This document shows, in pieces, positions 1 to 6,077 of a stretch of DNA of 64,000 nucleotides. The stretch's first letter is position 1, and the number at the start of each line of letters is the position of its first letter. The stretch spans positions 16,109 through 80,108 of the forward strand of contig CAIQKM010000033.1 of the NCBI GenBank assembly GCA_903872345.1. The letters run 5' to 3'. Origin of the DNA: an uncultured Verrucomicrobia subdivision 3 bacterium (GTDB taxonomy: Bacteria; Verrucomicrobiota; Verrucomicrobiia; Limisphaerales; UBA11358). The translations under genes and the position numbers were made by a program. The notes beneath the pieces were generated by a model. The model did no database searches. It saw nothing but the letters and a program-made list of their open reading frames with translations, and was not told the DNA's origin.

Positions 1-13
1 TTAAAAGGTAGGT

Positions 14-334
14 ATGGCAAATGAGCGTGCGGCTGGTAAAAAACTGATTGGTGCGCAAGCCTCTGCCGCTATTTGGGCGGGGGTGGATGAATGGTTGCGC
101 CGCAATCCCCGCCAATCCGTATCTGATTTTGTGCTGGAAGCCTGCATGGAGAAGTTGGATGCCTGCAAAATCCCCTATGATCGCGCGGCGGCTATGATTG
201 ATGGCCGGCGGCGCCAGCCCGGCGCGGCGGAATATTCCGCCCATCGCCCTGATTTCATGATTATGAATGACAGCTCGGCTTCCATGGCCGCCAGCCAGGT
301 CAGGCTCAAGCAAAAAGCATTTACCAAACCATGA
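14..334 (+). CDS. Small phage-locus protein, possible ribbon-helix-helix fold
   Basis: A 106-residue protein opening the phage-type gene cluster. The part around residues 14-55 (tryptophan-rich helix, then SVSDFVLEACMEKL) resembles the helical half of ribbon-helix-helix or plasmid-type small DNA-binding proteins, but no clear strand motif is visible, so function is not assigned. The GGTAGGT stretch just before the ATG could serve as a ribosome binding site. Its stop overlaps the next start as ATGA, so it is translated together with the zinc-ribbon gene downstream. The region to the left is outside the window, so its operon start is unknown. Confidence 0.6.
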   Translation: MANERAAGKKLIGAQASAAIWAGVDEWLRRNPRQSVSDFVLEACMEKLDACKIPYDRAAAMIDGRRRQPGAAEYSAHRPDFMIMNDSSASMAASQVRLKQKAFTKP

Positions 335-711
335 GCGATCTCAAGATGTCCTGCCCGGCGTGCGCGGGCCATGTGCAATTTCCTGAAGAGGGGATGGGCA
401 TCACGATTGATTGCCCTCATTGCGGCGTGCCATTCCTTTTGGAATCTCCCGAATCCATACGGGCATGGATGCAAAAGCAAAAATGGCCGTTGGATCGCGC
501 CGCCGTCATTAAGACATCCGAAGCAAGGTTGAACGAGTTGCGGCTGGTAGGCATGAAATTTATTGGCGTGCTTGGCAGCAATACGCCTGGTGACTGTGAT
601 GCTTGCCGCAGTATTAAGGGCCAGAAATTTCCCATCGAAGAAGTTCCACCATTGCCTTTGCCAGATTGCCAAAAGGAATTTTGCAAATGCATCTATCTTG
701 CTCTGTCATGA
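331..711 (+). CDS. Zinc-ribbon protein
   Basis: A 126-residue protein with an N-terminal zinc ribbon (CPACAGH near residue 8, CPHCG near residue 28) and a second Cys-rich patch at the C-terminus (CDACRS, then CQKEFCKC). The C-terminal patch, with IKGQKFPIEEVPPLPLPDC, is similar in layout to the Cys/His ends of phage head-morphogenesis (SPP1 gp7/Mu F) proteins, but this is only a resemblance. It probably binds zinc; a nucleic-acid or protein partner is unknown. It is coupled by ATGA overlaps to the genes on both sides. Confidence 0.65.
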   Translation: MSDLKMSCPACAGHVQFPEEGMGITIDCPHCGVPFLLESPESIRAWMQKQKWPLDRAAVIKTSEARLNELRLVGMKFIGVLGSNTPGDCDACRSIKGQKFPIEEVPPLPLPDCQKEFCKCIYLALS

Positions 712-1010
712 ACGCCATTGCCAAATCTTACCCTTGTCCGCAGTGTGGCCAGCCCAATGGCGGCACGGAACTCCAGGTGCATCGCGGCTTGAAGTGTGGG
801 GGCTGCGGGCTGGGTTACATTCCCGTGCGCATTGAAACGCGCACACGCGGGCATGAAGAAGCTCCCGCCGCGCTCTGGTGGGTGCTGGGCGTGGTGGCCG
901 CGCTGCTGGTGGTGATCCTCGGCTGGGCGTTTGGCTGGGGCTGGGCGTTGTACCTCCTGCCCGTGCTCCTGCTGGCAGGCATCCTGGCGGCGGTGATCGT
1001 GAAGCGGTAA
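708..1010 (+). CDS. Small zinc-ribbon membrane protein
   Basis: I place the start at 708 (ATGA overlap with the preceding gene) rather than the longer in-frame start at 666, giving 100 residues. The N-terminal half has a zinc ribbon (CPQCGQ ... CGGCGLGY). The C-terminal half is very hydrophobic, with two probable membrane segments (ALWWVLGVVAALLVVILGW and the LYLLPVLLLAGILAAVIV tail). It is likely an inner-membrane protein with a cytoplasmic zinc-binding head. Function is unknown. It ends the first coupled trio and is followed by a strong terminator. Confidence 0.65.
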   Translation: MNAIAKSYPCPQCGQPNGGTELQVHRGLKCGGCGLGYIPVRIETRTRGHEEAPAALWWVLGVVAALLVVILGWAFGWGWALYLLPVLLLAGILAAVIVKR

Positions 1011-1092
1011 CTTCCCGCATCGTGCGGCGAAGTGACGCGCGCGCAGAATTAACTTGCCACGCGGCGGGGCCGCTGCTTTAGTTAAGGTTCAC

Positions 1093-1132
1093 GGAGGGCA
1101 GACCGGTGGCGGTCGCCCTCCCTTCTTTTTTC
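1093..1132 (+). terminator. Rho-independent terminator
   Basis: The stem GGAGGGC(A)GACC pairs with GGTCGCCCTCC around a GGTGGC loop, with one bulged A, and is followed by a T-rich run (CTTCTTTTTTCT). It sits about 80 bases after the zinc-ribbon membrane protein gene and separates that trio from the following lipoprotein gene. Confidence 0.8.
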
Positions 1133-1375
1133 TCCCCCCAAAAACTCGGTTGTGCGGCACAGTCACGCTGCGGGCGTGGCTGTGGTTTACTCGTGCCTGT
1201 GAACGGGCAAACCAGTAAACATCTTCTCTTTGGCACCACGCCAGCCGTTACCGGGTCGTTACGGTGCCGGCGGCTGGGTGCCTGCTGTCAGCCGGATGCT
1301 TCCGGTTTGCCCTCCGTGAACCCGGTTGGCAGCGAATTTTCCCTGCCCGCCGCCAACCTCAACCCTTGCCCTCCT

Positions 1376-1894
1376 ATGAATAAAATCCTGTCGCTCGTTC
1401 TTATTGCGGCGGCCGCGTGTGCGGCGGCCCTTGCCACCACCGGTTGCGCCCATGCGCGGGTGAAGTCTGGCACGGAACATGCCCTGACCCACCGCACGGT
1501 GGCCTTGCCGCCGGGTTGGACGTTGGCCGGCGTAAAAGTGGCCAATGGATCCACGGCCAATGCGTTTGACCCCTTGGCCCTGACCGCCCCTGGCGCGGCG
1601 CCGACCAGCTTCTGGGCCAGCCTGGTGGCACCCCGGCCCCGTGTCTTCACCGATTATCAAGAGACCTGGACGGATCGTTCCAGCGGCGGCGGCACGTTTG
1701 TGTTTACCGATCCGGCGGCGAGTGCCTTGGAGTTTGATCATACGAATCAATCTGCCCTGGGCGGCGGTCGCGTGACCAAGGCCGGCAGCATCACCAGCAC
1801 CATCACCACGAACGCGGTCAGCGCCATCACGGCCGGCGGCAGCGCGGTGGGCAATGTCATCGGCGCGGCGGCATCCGCTGCTGCTGGGAAGTAG
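1376..1894 (+). CDS. Putative lipoprotein in phage cluster
   Basis: The ORF track opens this frame at 1106, but the first 90 codons look like noncoding sequence downstream of the terminator. The in-frame ATG at 1376 begins MNKILSLVLIAAAACAAA, a typical secretion signal, and reaches a cysteine in LATTGCAH, so I call a 172-residue lipoprotein. The mature part is rich in Ala, Thr and Ser and ends in GGSAVGNVIGAAASAAA, a small-residue helix that could insert in a membrane. Position just upstream of a lipase and holin-like genes would suit a host-envelope role (exclusion or lysis), but that is inference. Confidence 0.6.
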   Translation: MNKILSLVLIAAAACAAALATTGCAHARVKSGTEHALTHRTVALPPGWTLAGVKVANGSTANAFDPLALTAPGAAPTSFWASLVAPRPRVFTDYQETWTDRSSGGGTFVFTDPAASALEFDHTNQSALGGGRVTKAGSITSTITTNAVSAITAGGSAVGNVIGAAASAAAGK

Positions 1895-2072
1895 TCACTG
1901 CGTGACGGCCACCATTTCTTATATTAACCAAAAGACCACATCCGGCGGTTTGCCAGTGTAATCCTGAAGTTGATCCGGCGCTGAACAAAATCAAAAGTCC
2001 GCGACACCAAAAAACTGGCTGCAATTTTTAACCACAGAAAACACAGAGAACACAAAGCAACCAATTAAAATT
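1895..2072 (+). repeat. Intergenic stretch with a 9-nt tandem repeat
   Basis: Noncoding interval. It contains three 9-base units (ACCACAGAA, AACACAGAG, AACACAAAG at 2031-2057) preceded by AATTTTTA. The reverse complement of this block matches the block in the sufB-sufC gap at 53485-53519 almost unit for unit, so it is a dispersed element. Confidence 0.7.
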
Positions 2073-2315
2073 ATGATGCGAGCCAAAATGAAAGTTGAAT
2101 CCGTGAAGTCTTTTGCTCATCCCCAGCAAGAAATCGTCATGCACCCGGTTTGCGGGAACAAGCCGTTCGGGCCGGCTGGCGAAAGCGAAGACAATACCTT
2201 CGCGCGTTATTCGCCCTCCGGCGAATTAAAACTCACCATCTCGAACCCTGATCTGATCGGCCAGATTTTGCCGGGTCAAACATTCTATCTGGATTTTACC
2301 GAACACGTCGCCTGA
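2073..2315 (+). CDS. Small phage protein of unknown function
   Basis: An 80-residue protein (or 75 residues if the later in-frame ATG, MKVESVKSF, is the start). It has short alternating polar and hydrophobic stretches and ends in GQTFYLDFTEHVA, consistent with a small beta-sheet protein. No motif is recognised. Its stop codon overlaps a block of four 7-base repeats that runs directly into the lipase start codon. Confidence 0.6.
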   Translation: MMRAKMKVESVKSFAHPQQEIVMHPVCGNKPFGPAGESEDNTFARYSPSGELKLTISNPDLIGQILPGQTFYLDFTEHVA

Positions 2316-2341
2316 ATCCCGAAATCCAAAACCCGAGACCC
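2314..2341 (+). repeat. Heptamer tandem repeat abutting lipase start
   Basis: Four 7-base units GAATCCC GAAATCC AAAACCC GAGACCC, ending at the base before the ATG at 2342. There is no Shine-Dalgarno-like purine run in the usual place. The same family precedes the genes at 15496 and 17254. Confidence 0.85.
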
Positions 2342-3097
2342 ATGCCCGAAACTTCCAACCACCCGAACGGCTTTAGCCTGGCGATTGCGCGCGACCTCGC
2401 CGGGTTCAGTGCCGTGGCCTATGAGCCCGTGATTCACGGTGCCGGCATCACGGTGCTGGATTGGCCGCCGCTGGATTTGCGGGCCGTGGTGGCCCGGTAT
2501 GATGACCATACCGAGATCGCGTTCCGGGGCACGGCCAGTATCGAGGATTGGATTCTGGATTTAGACGTGCGCAAAGCCGCGCTGGCCTACGGGGTAAAGG
2601 TTCATGCTGGTTTTCTGCGGGCGGCGGAGGCGTTGCTGCCGTTGTTGCTGGCGGAGTTGCTGCCACCGGCCTTGGATAAGGCGGCGGTCAAACCATTGTA
2701 CCTCACGGGCCACAGCCTGGGCGGGGCGCTGGCCAGCCTGGCCGCCTTGTTCTTGCATCGTGAAGGATTGCCCGTGGCGGCGGTGTACACCTTCGGCTCG
2801 CCGCGCGTGGGTAACCGCGAATGGCGGGTGATCTATTCCGAGGCGCTGGGTGAATGCTCCTACCGGGTGATTGCCGAGGGCGATCTGGTGCCGTATCTGC
2901 CCGGCCTGCTGGATGGCTTCCGGCATGTGGGGCAGGAGATCATGCTCACGCCGCACGGCATCTATGCGCGGCCGGCGCATTGGTGGGAGGTTGCGCACGG
3001 CTCCTGGCGCGTGCTCGGGGCCATCAACAAGTTGGATGCCCAGTTCAACACCCAGTTCCATTCCATCAACCAAGATTATTTGCCCCTGCTCAAATGA
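2342..3097 (+). CDS. Class 3 lipase/esterase
   Basis: A 251-residue alpha/beta-hydrolase of the lipase class 3 family. The nucleophile elbow GHSLGG places the catalytic serine at residue 125. FRGTASIEDWILDLDV is the typical oxyanion/lid region, FGSPRVGN follows the elbow, and D181 in EGDLVPYLPG is the expected acid; the histidine is probably one of those near HWWEVAHG. There is no signal peptide. The family hydrolyses acyl esters of glycerolipids. Lying just upstream of holin- or spanin-like genes, it could act on host membrane lipids at lysis, or be a cargo gene. It is coupled to the next gene by ATGA. Confidence 0.85.
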   Translation: MPETSNHPNGFSLAIARDLAGFSAVAYEPVIHGAGITVLDWPPLDLRAVVARYDDHTEIAFRGTASIEDWILDLDVRKAALAYGVKVHAGFLRAAEALLPLLLAELLPPALDKAAVKPLYLTGHSLGGALASLAALFLHREGLPVAAVYTFGSPRVGNREWRVIYSEALGECSYRVIAEGDLVPYLPGLLDGFRHVGQEIMLTPHGIYARPAHWWEVAHGSWRVLGAINKLDAQFNTQFHSINQDYLPLLK

Positions 3098-3288
3098 TTG
3101 AACCGACCAACATCGTCGCCAATCTGCCGGCCCCGGCCCAGGTGCAATCAACGCTGAATGCCTGGAACGTGGTGGCGCTGGGCGCGGGTGCGTTTGTCTC
3201 GCACGCCTATCACCTGATCGTCCAGGCCGGCGGCATCAAGCGCATCGCCAAGAATTTTTGGGATTCCACCCCCGCCACCAAACCATGA
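3094..3288 (+). CDS. Small membrane protein, holin-like candidate
   Basis: A 64-residue protein starting at the ATGA overlap with the lipase; the longer ORF from 2854 is a shadow of the lipase gene. One possible membrane segment (NVVALGAGAFVSHAYHLIV, residues 24-42) is followed by a basic tail (GGIKRIAKNFW). Size and place suit a holin or holin accessory, but the segment is only moderately hydrophobic. It is coupled to the next gene by ATGA. Confidence 0.5.
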   Translation: MIEPTNIVANLPAPAQVQSTLNAWNVVALGAGAFVSHAYHLIVQAGGIKRIAKNFWDSTPATKP

Positions 3289-3680
3289 TCAAACTTTTTT
3301 CACCGCTGCTGGCCCAAACCGATCTGCCCTCCGTGCCGGCGGAAACGCTCAAGTGGACGCTCATTATTCTGGTGGCGGTGCTGCTGATCGCGGCGGTGAT
3401 CGTGGGGATGGTGCGCGGGTCCCGGCCGGAGAAGGTGACGCTGAACGATGATCCGCCGCCGGAATTCCGCAAGGCGGCCAAGCGGTTCAACCATGATCTG
3501 GCCGAATCCCGCCATCACGAAGTGACCCGGCGCTTGGAAGGCCACGATGCGGAGATCGAACAACTTTGGACAACGATGCGCAGCGAGGATGCCGCCATCC
3601 GGCGGGAAATGGGCGCAAAATTTGACGCCATCCTCCTGAGCTTGGGCGAAATTAAAGGCGAATTGAAAAGGCACCAATGA
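3285..3680 (+). CDS. Membrane-anchored coiled-coil protein, spanin-like candidate
   Basis: A 131-residue protein from the ATG at 3285 (ATGA overlap); the track's start at 3258 is nine codons upstream inside the previous gene. A short N-terminus leads to a strong membrane helix (residues 24-43, WTLIILVAVLLIAAVIVGMV), then a charged helical tail (about 60-131) rich in Glu, Arg and Lys that looks like a coiled coil. The layout matches an inner-membrane spanin or a tail-assembly membrane protein. No sequence motif proves it. Confidence 0.5.
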   Translation: MIKLFSPLLAQTDLPSVPAETLKWTLIILVAVLLIAAVIVGMVRGSRPEKVTLNDDPPPEFRKAAKRFNHDLAESRHHEVTRRLEGHDAEIEQLWTTMRSEDAAIRREMGAKFDAILLSLGEIKGELKRHQ

Positions 3681-3940
3681 CCAGTCGCGAGATCAAAATT
3701 ATCAAAGCCGTGCTGGATTACCTGCACGCCCTGGATCAAGGCCAGGCTACCGAAGTGCAGATCCACGCCAATGCCTTTGGCGAGGCGTTTGGCACGCCCG
3801 CCCCCAGCGTGGCCGAACTGAGCGCCGCGCTGCGCGAATGCGATGCCCGCAAGTGGATCACCGGCATTCCGGCGCGGATCACCAACCGCATGAAATGGAA
3901 CCTCAACGACGCCGGCGAAGCCGCCCGTTTGGAATTTTAG
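3677..3940 (+). CDS. Small winged-helix-like phage protein
   Basis: An 87-residue protein coupled to its neighbours (ATGA start). IIKAVLDYLHALD followed by ELSAALRECDARKWITGIP and WNLNDAGEAARLEF has the helix-helix-helix-strand feel of a small winged-helix protein, a fold common in phage packaging and transcription accessories. Direct family assignment is not possible by eye. It lies immediately before the terminase genes. Confidence 0.55.
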   Translation: MTSREIKIIKAVLDYLHALDQGQATEVQIHANAFGEAFGTPAPSVAELSAALRECDARKWITGIPARITNRMKWNLNDAGEAARLEF

Positions 3941-4003
3941 CATGAATGAAACCAGCCACTGCCAATTCAATTGCCGCCCCCATGGTGGCCATGCCGCAGG
4001 CAT

Positions 4004-4567
4004 ATGAGCGCCCCAACCAAATTACGCGCGGGAACCAGCGAGCTAACCAAGCTCAAGGTGCTCTGGCGCGATACGCTGGCCGAATCCACGCAGGCTTATT
4101 GGCGCTCGCTCTTTGTCTCGGCGGATTCCACGCAAGCGCAAATCCGGCGGGAACTCCAGGCCAAGCTGAAGATCAAGCTGGATTACGATTCGCAGTTGAA
4201 CAGCTTCCGCGACTGGGTGGCGCAGCAGGATGCGATGAACCAGGAGGCCGAGGACGCGGCGGAATTCGAGCGGCGCATTCTGGCGGAGCATCCCGATTGG
4301 ACGAAGGATCAGGTGCGCGAGGAATTGATCAAACGGTTTTACCAGCGCGCCCTGGCCACCGGGGATGCGGATTTGGGCCTCAAAACCATTGTGCAGGATT
4401 TGAACGTACAGAAGGTGGAACTGGACAGCCGCAAGCTGGCGCTACTGGAGAAGAAGGCGGCGGCTTACGACCGGGCGCAGGCCGCGCTGGCGGAAGCGAA
4501 ACAATCCAAGGGCGGCATCACGCCGGAAACCATGTCCAAGATCGAAGCGGAATTGAAATTGCTGTGA
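4004..4567 (+). CDS. Phage terminase small subunit (putative)
   Basis: A 187-residue protein. I use the ATG at 4004 (MSAPTKL) rather than the track's 3971. It is mostly alpha-helical: an N-terminal helix-turn-helix-like part, central helices (EFERRILAEHPDWTKDQVREE), and a long C-terminal helix rich in Ala, Glu and Lys. Length, helical content and position directly before TerL fit a small terminase that recognises DNA and hands it to the motor. Its stop overlaps the GTG start of TerL (GTGA). The overlapping frame +1 is open through this gene and produces a false N-terminus for TerL in the ORF track. Confidence 0.65.
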   Translation: MSAPTKLRAGTSELTKLKVLWRDTLAESTQAYWRSLFVSADSTQAQIRRELQAKLKIKLDYDSQLNSFRDWVAQQDAMNQEAEDAAEFERRILAEHPDWTKDQVREELIKRFYQRALATGDADLGLKTIVQDLNVQKVELDSRKLALLEKKAAAYDRAQAALAEAKQSKGGITPETMSKIEAELKLL

Positions 4568-5931
4568 GCGAATCAACCACCATTACCAAAGCCAACGTGG
4601 CCGCAACGCAGTTGCCATACTTTATGCCGTATCAGGCGGCATGGATCAACGACACCGCCCATCTGCGCATTTGCGAGAAGGGCCGGCAGATCGGTCTGAG
4701 CTATGCCGATTCCTACGACAGCGTGCGCAAGGCCGCCATGAAGGGCGGCAAAGATGTTTGGGTGATGAGCCGGGATGAAGTGCAGGCCAAACAATATATC
4801 CTGTACTGCAAACGGTGGGCCAATGTCTTGAAATACGCCGCCGATGATTTGGGCGAACAGGTGTTCACCATGGACAACGGCAAAGCGGTCAAGATCCAGG
4901 TGCTCACGTTTGCCAGCGGTGCCAATATATATGCGCTGAGCTCCAACCCAGATGCCATCGTGGGCAAGACCGGCCATGTGAAGCTGGATGAATTTGCCCT
5001 GCACAAGGATCAGCGCCAGCTCTTCGCCGTGGCCAAGCCGGTCATTCAATGGGGTGGCACCCTGAGCATCATCAGCACCCATCGGGGCGCGCAGACCGTG
5101 TTCAACGGATTGGTTGAAGACGTGAAGGCGCGCGGCAACAAGATGGGCTGGAGCCTGCATACCATCCCCATCCAACGCGCCGTGGCCGATGGCATCGTGG
5201 AAAAGATCAATGCCGCCACCGGCAAGCACGAGACGCGCGAAGAGTGGCTCGCTCGCCAGCGCGCCGAGTGCATTGATGAGGAGCAATGGTTGCAGGAATA
5301 TTGCTGCATTCCGGCCGATGAATCCTCCGCCTTCATCACCTATGATTTGATTTCCGGTTGTGAAGATGACTCTGCGAAGCGCGATTTTGCCTACCTGAAA
5401 GATTGCAAAAACCCGCTTTATATTGGCTACGACGTCGCCCGCACCACCGACCTGAGCGTGATAGATGTTGAGGAAAAGGTGGGGGATGTCTATTGGGAAC
5501 GGTTGCGGATTGAGATGCGCGGCAAATCCTTTGGCGAACAGGAAGCCGAGCTTTACCAGCTCATGGCCCTGCCCCAAGTGCAACGGGTGTGCATTGACGC
5601 CACCGGGCTGGGGATGCAACTGGCGGAACGCGCCAACCAACGCTTTGGCTTTCGCGCCGAAGCCGTGCGGTTTACCAACACGGTCAAGGAGCAGCTCGCC
5701 TACCCGCTGCGCGCCGCCCATGAAGATCGCACCCTGCGCTACAACCGCGATGAAAAGCTGCGCGCCGATCTGCGCGGCATCAAAAAGGAATCCACCGCCA
5801 GCGGCAACATCCGGTTCATCGGCGAAGCGGCGGATAGCCATTGTGACCGGTTCTGGGCCAAGGCGCTGGCACTGCATGCCGGGCAGGTGGCCAAGTCCTG
5901 GGGCGGCGGACGCGGGAGCAATCTGATATGA
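4564..5931 (+). CDS. terL: Phage terminase large subunit
   Basis: A 455-residue ATP-driven DNA-packaging motor with nuclease. It starts at GTG 4564, overlapping the previous stop; the 661-residue ORF in the track includes about 206 residues of out-of-frame small-terminase DNA. Motor motifs are an atypical Walker A (GRQIGLS, 40-46), Walker B (KLDEF, D142/E143) and a coupling motif (STH, 171-173). The nuclease half has acidic residues D290 (GYDVARTTD) and D345 (CIDATGLG), as in RNase H-like Terminase_6 C-domains. The overall look is closest to Mu gp28-like or HK97-type large terminases. Coupled to the 49-aa gene by ATGA. Confidence 0.9.
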   Translation: MSESTTITKANVAATQLPYFMPYQAAWINDTAHLRICEKGRQIGLSYADSYDSVRKAAMKGGKDVWVMSRDEVQAKQYILYCKRWANVLKYAADDLGEQVFTMDNGKAVKIQVLTFASGANIYALSSNPDAIVGKTGHVKLDEFALHKDQRQLFAVAKPVIQWGGTLSIISTHRGAQTVFNGLVEDVKARGNKMGWSLHTIPIQRAVADGIVEKINAATGKHETREEWLARQRAECIDEEQWLQEYCCIPADESSAFITYDLISGCEDDSAKRDFAYLKDCKNPLYIGYDVARTTDLSVIDVEEKVGDVYWERLRIEMRGKSFGEQEAELYQLMALPQVQRVCIDATGLGMQLAERANQRFGFRAEAVRFTNTVKEQLAYPLRAAHEDRTLRYNRDEKLRADLRGIKKESTASGNIRFIGEAADSHCDRFWAKALALHAGQVAKSWGGGRGSNLI

Positions 5932-6077
5932 ACACCCTTTTTTATCCCATCCGCCCGGCCCTCCAGGAGGCCGCAGGAGCGTTTTGCGCCCCTTCGACCC
6001 GCCCCTGGGGTTTCCGACGCGGCATTCGGGCGTTTAAACGCCTCTTAAACGCATCGTGGTGGGAGGTCAAACCATGA
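5928..6077 (+). CDS. 49-residue coupled small ORF between terL and portal
   Basis: A 49-residue ORF too short for the track. It starts in an ATGA overlap with terL and ends in an ATGA overlap with the portal gene, so ribosomes finishing terL could read through this ORF to reach the portal start. The product is basic and Trp/Arg-rich (WGFRRGIRAFKRLL, then WWEV). No family is recognised. Its coupling on both sides is the best evidence that it is translated. Confidence 0.6.
   Translation: MNTLFYPIRPALQEAAGAFCAPSTRPWGFRRGIRAFKRLLNASWWEVKP

Noticed and set aside
1106-1375. N-terminal extension of the lipoprotein ORF
   Set aside because: Begins inside the terminator hairpin and lacks coding character; ATG 1376 gives a clean signal peptide.
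3946-4563. N-terminal 206 residues of the 661-residue ORF as part of terminase
   Set aside because: This is the shadow of the small-terminase gene; composition is Gly/Arg-rich and the family starts at GTG 4564.
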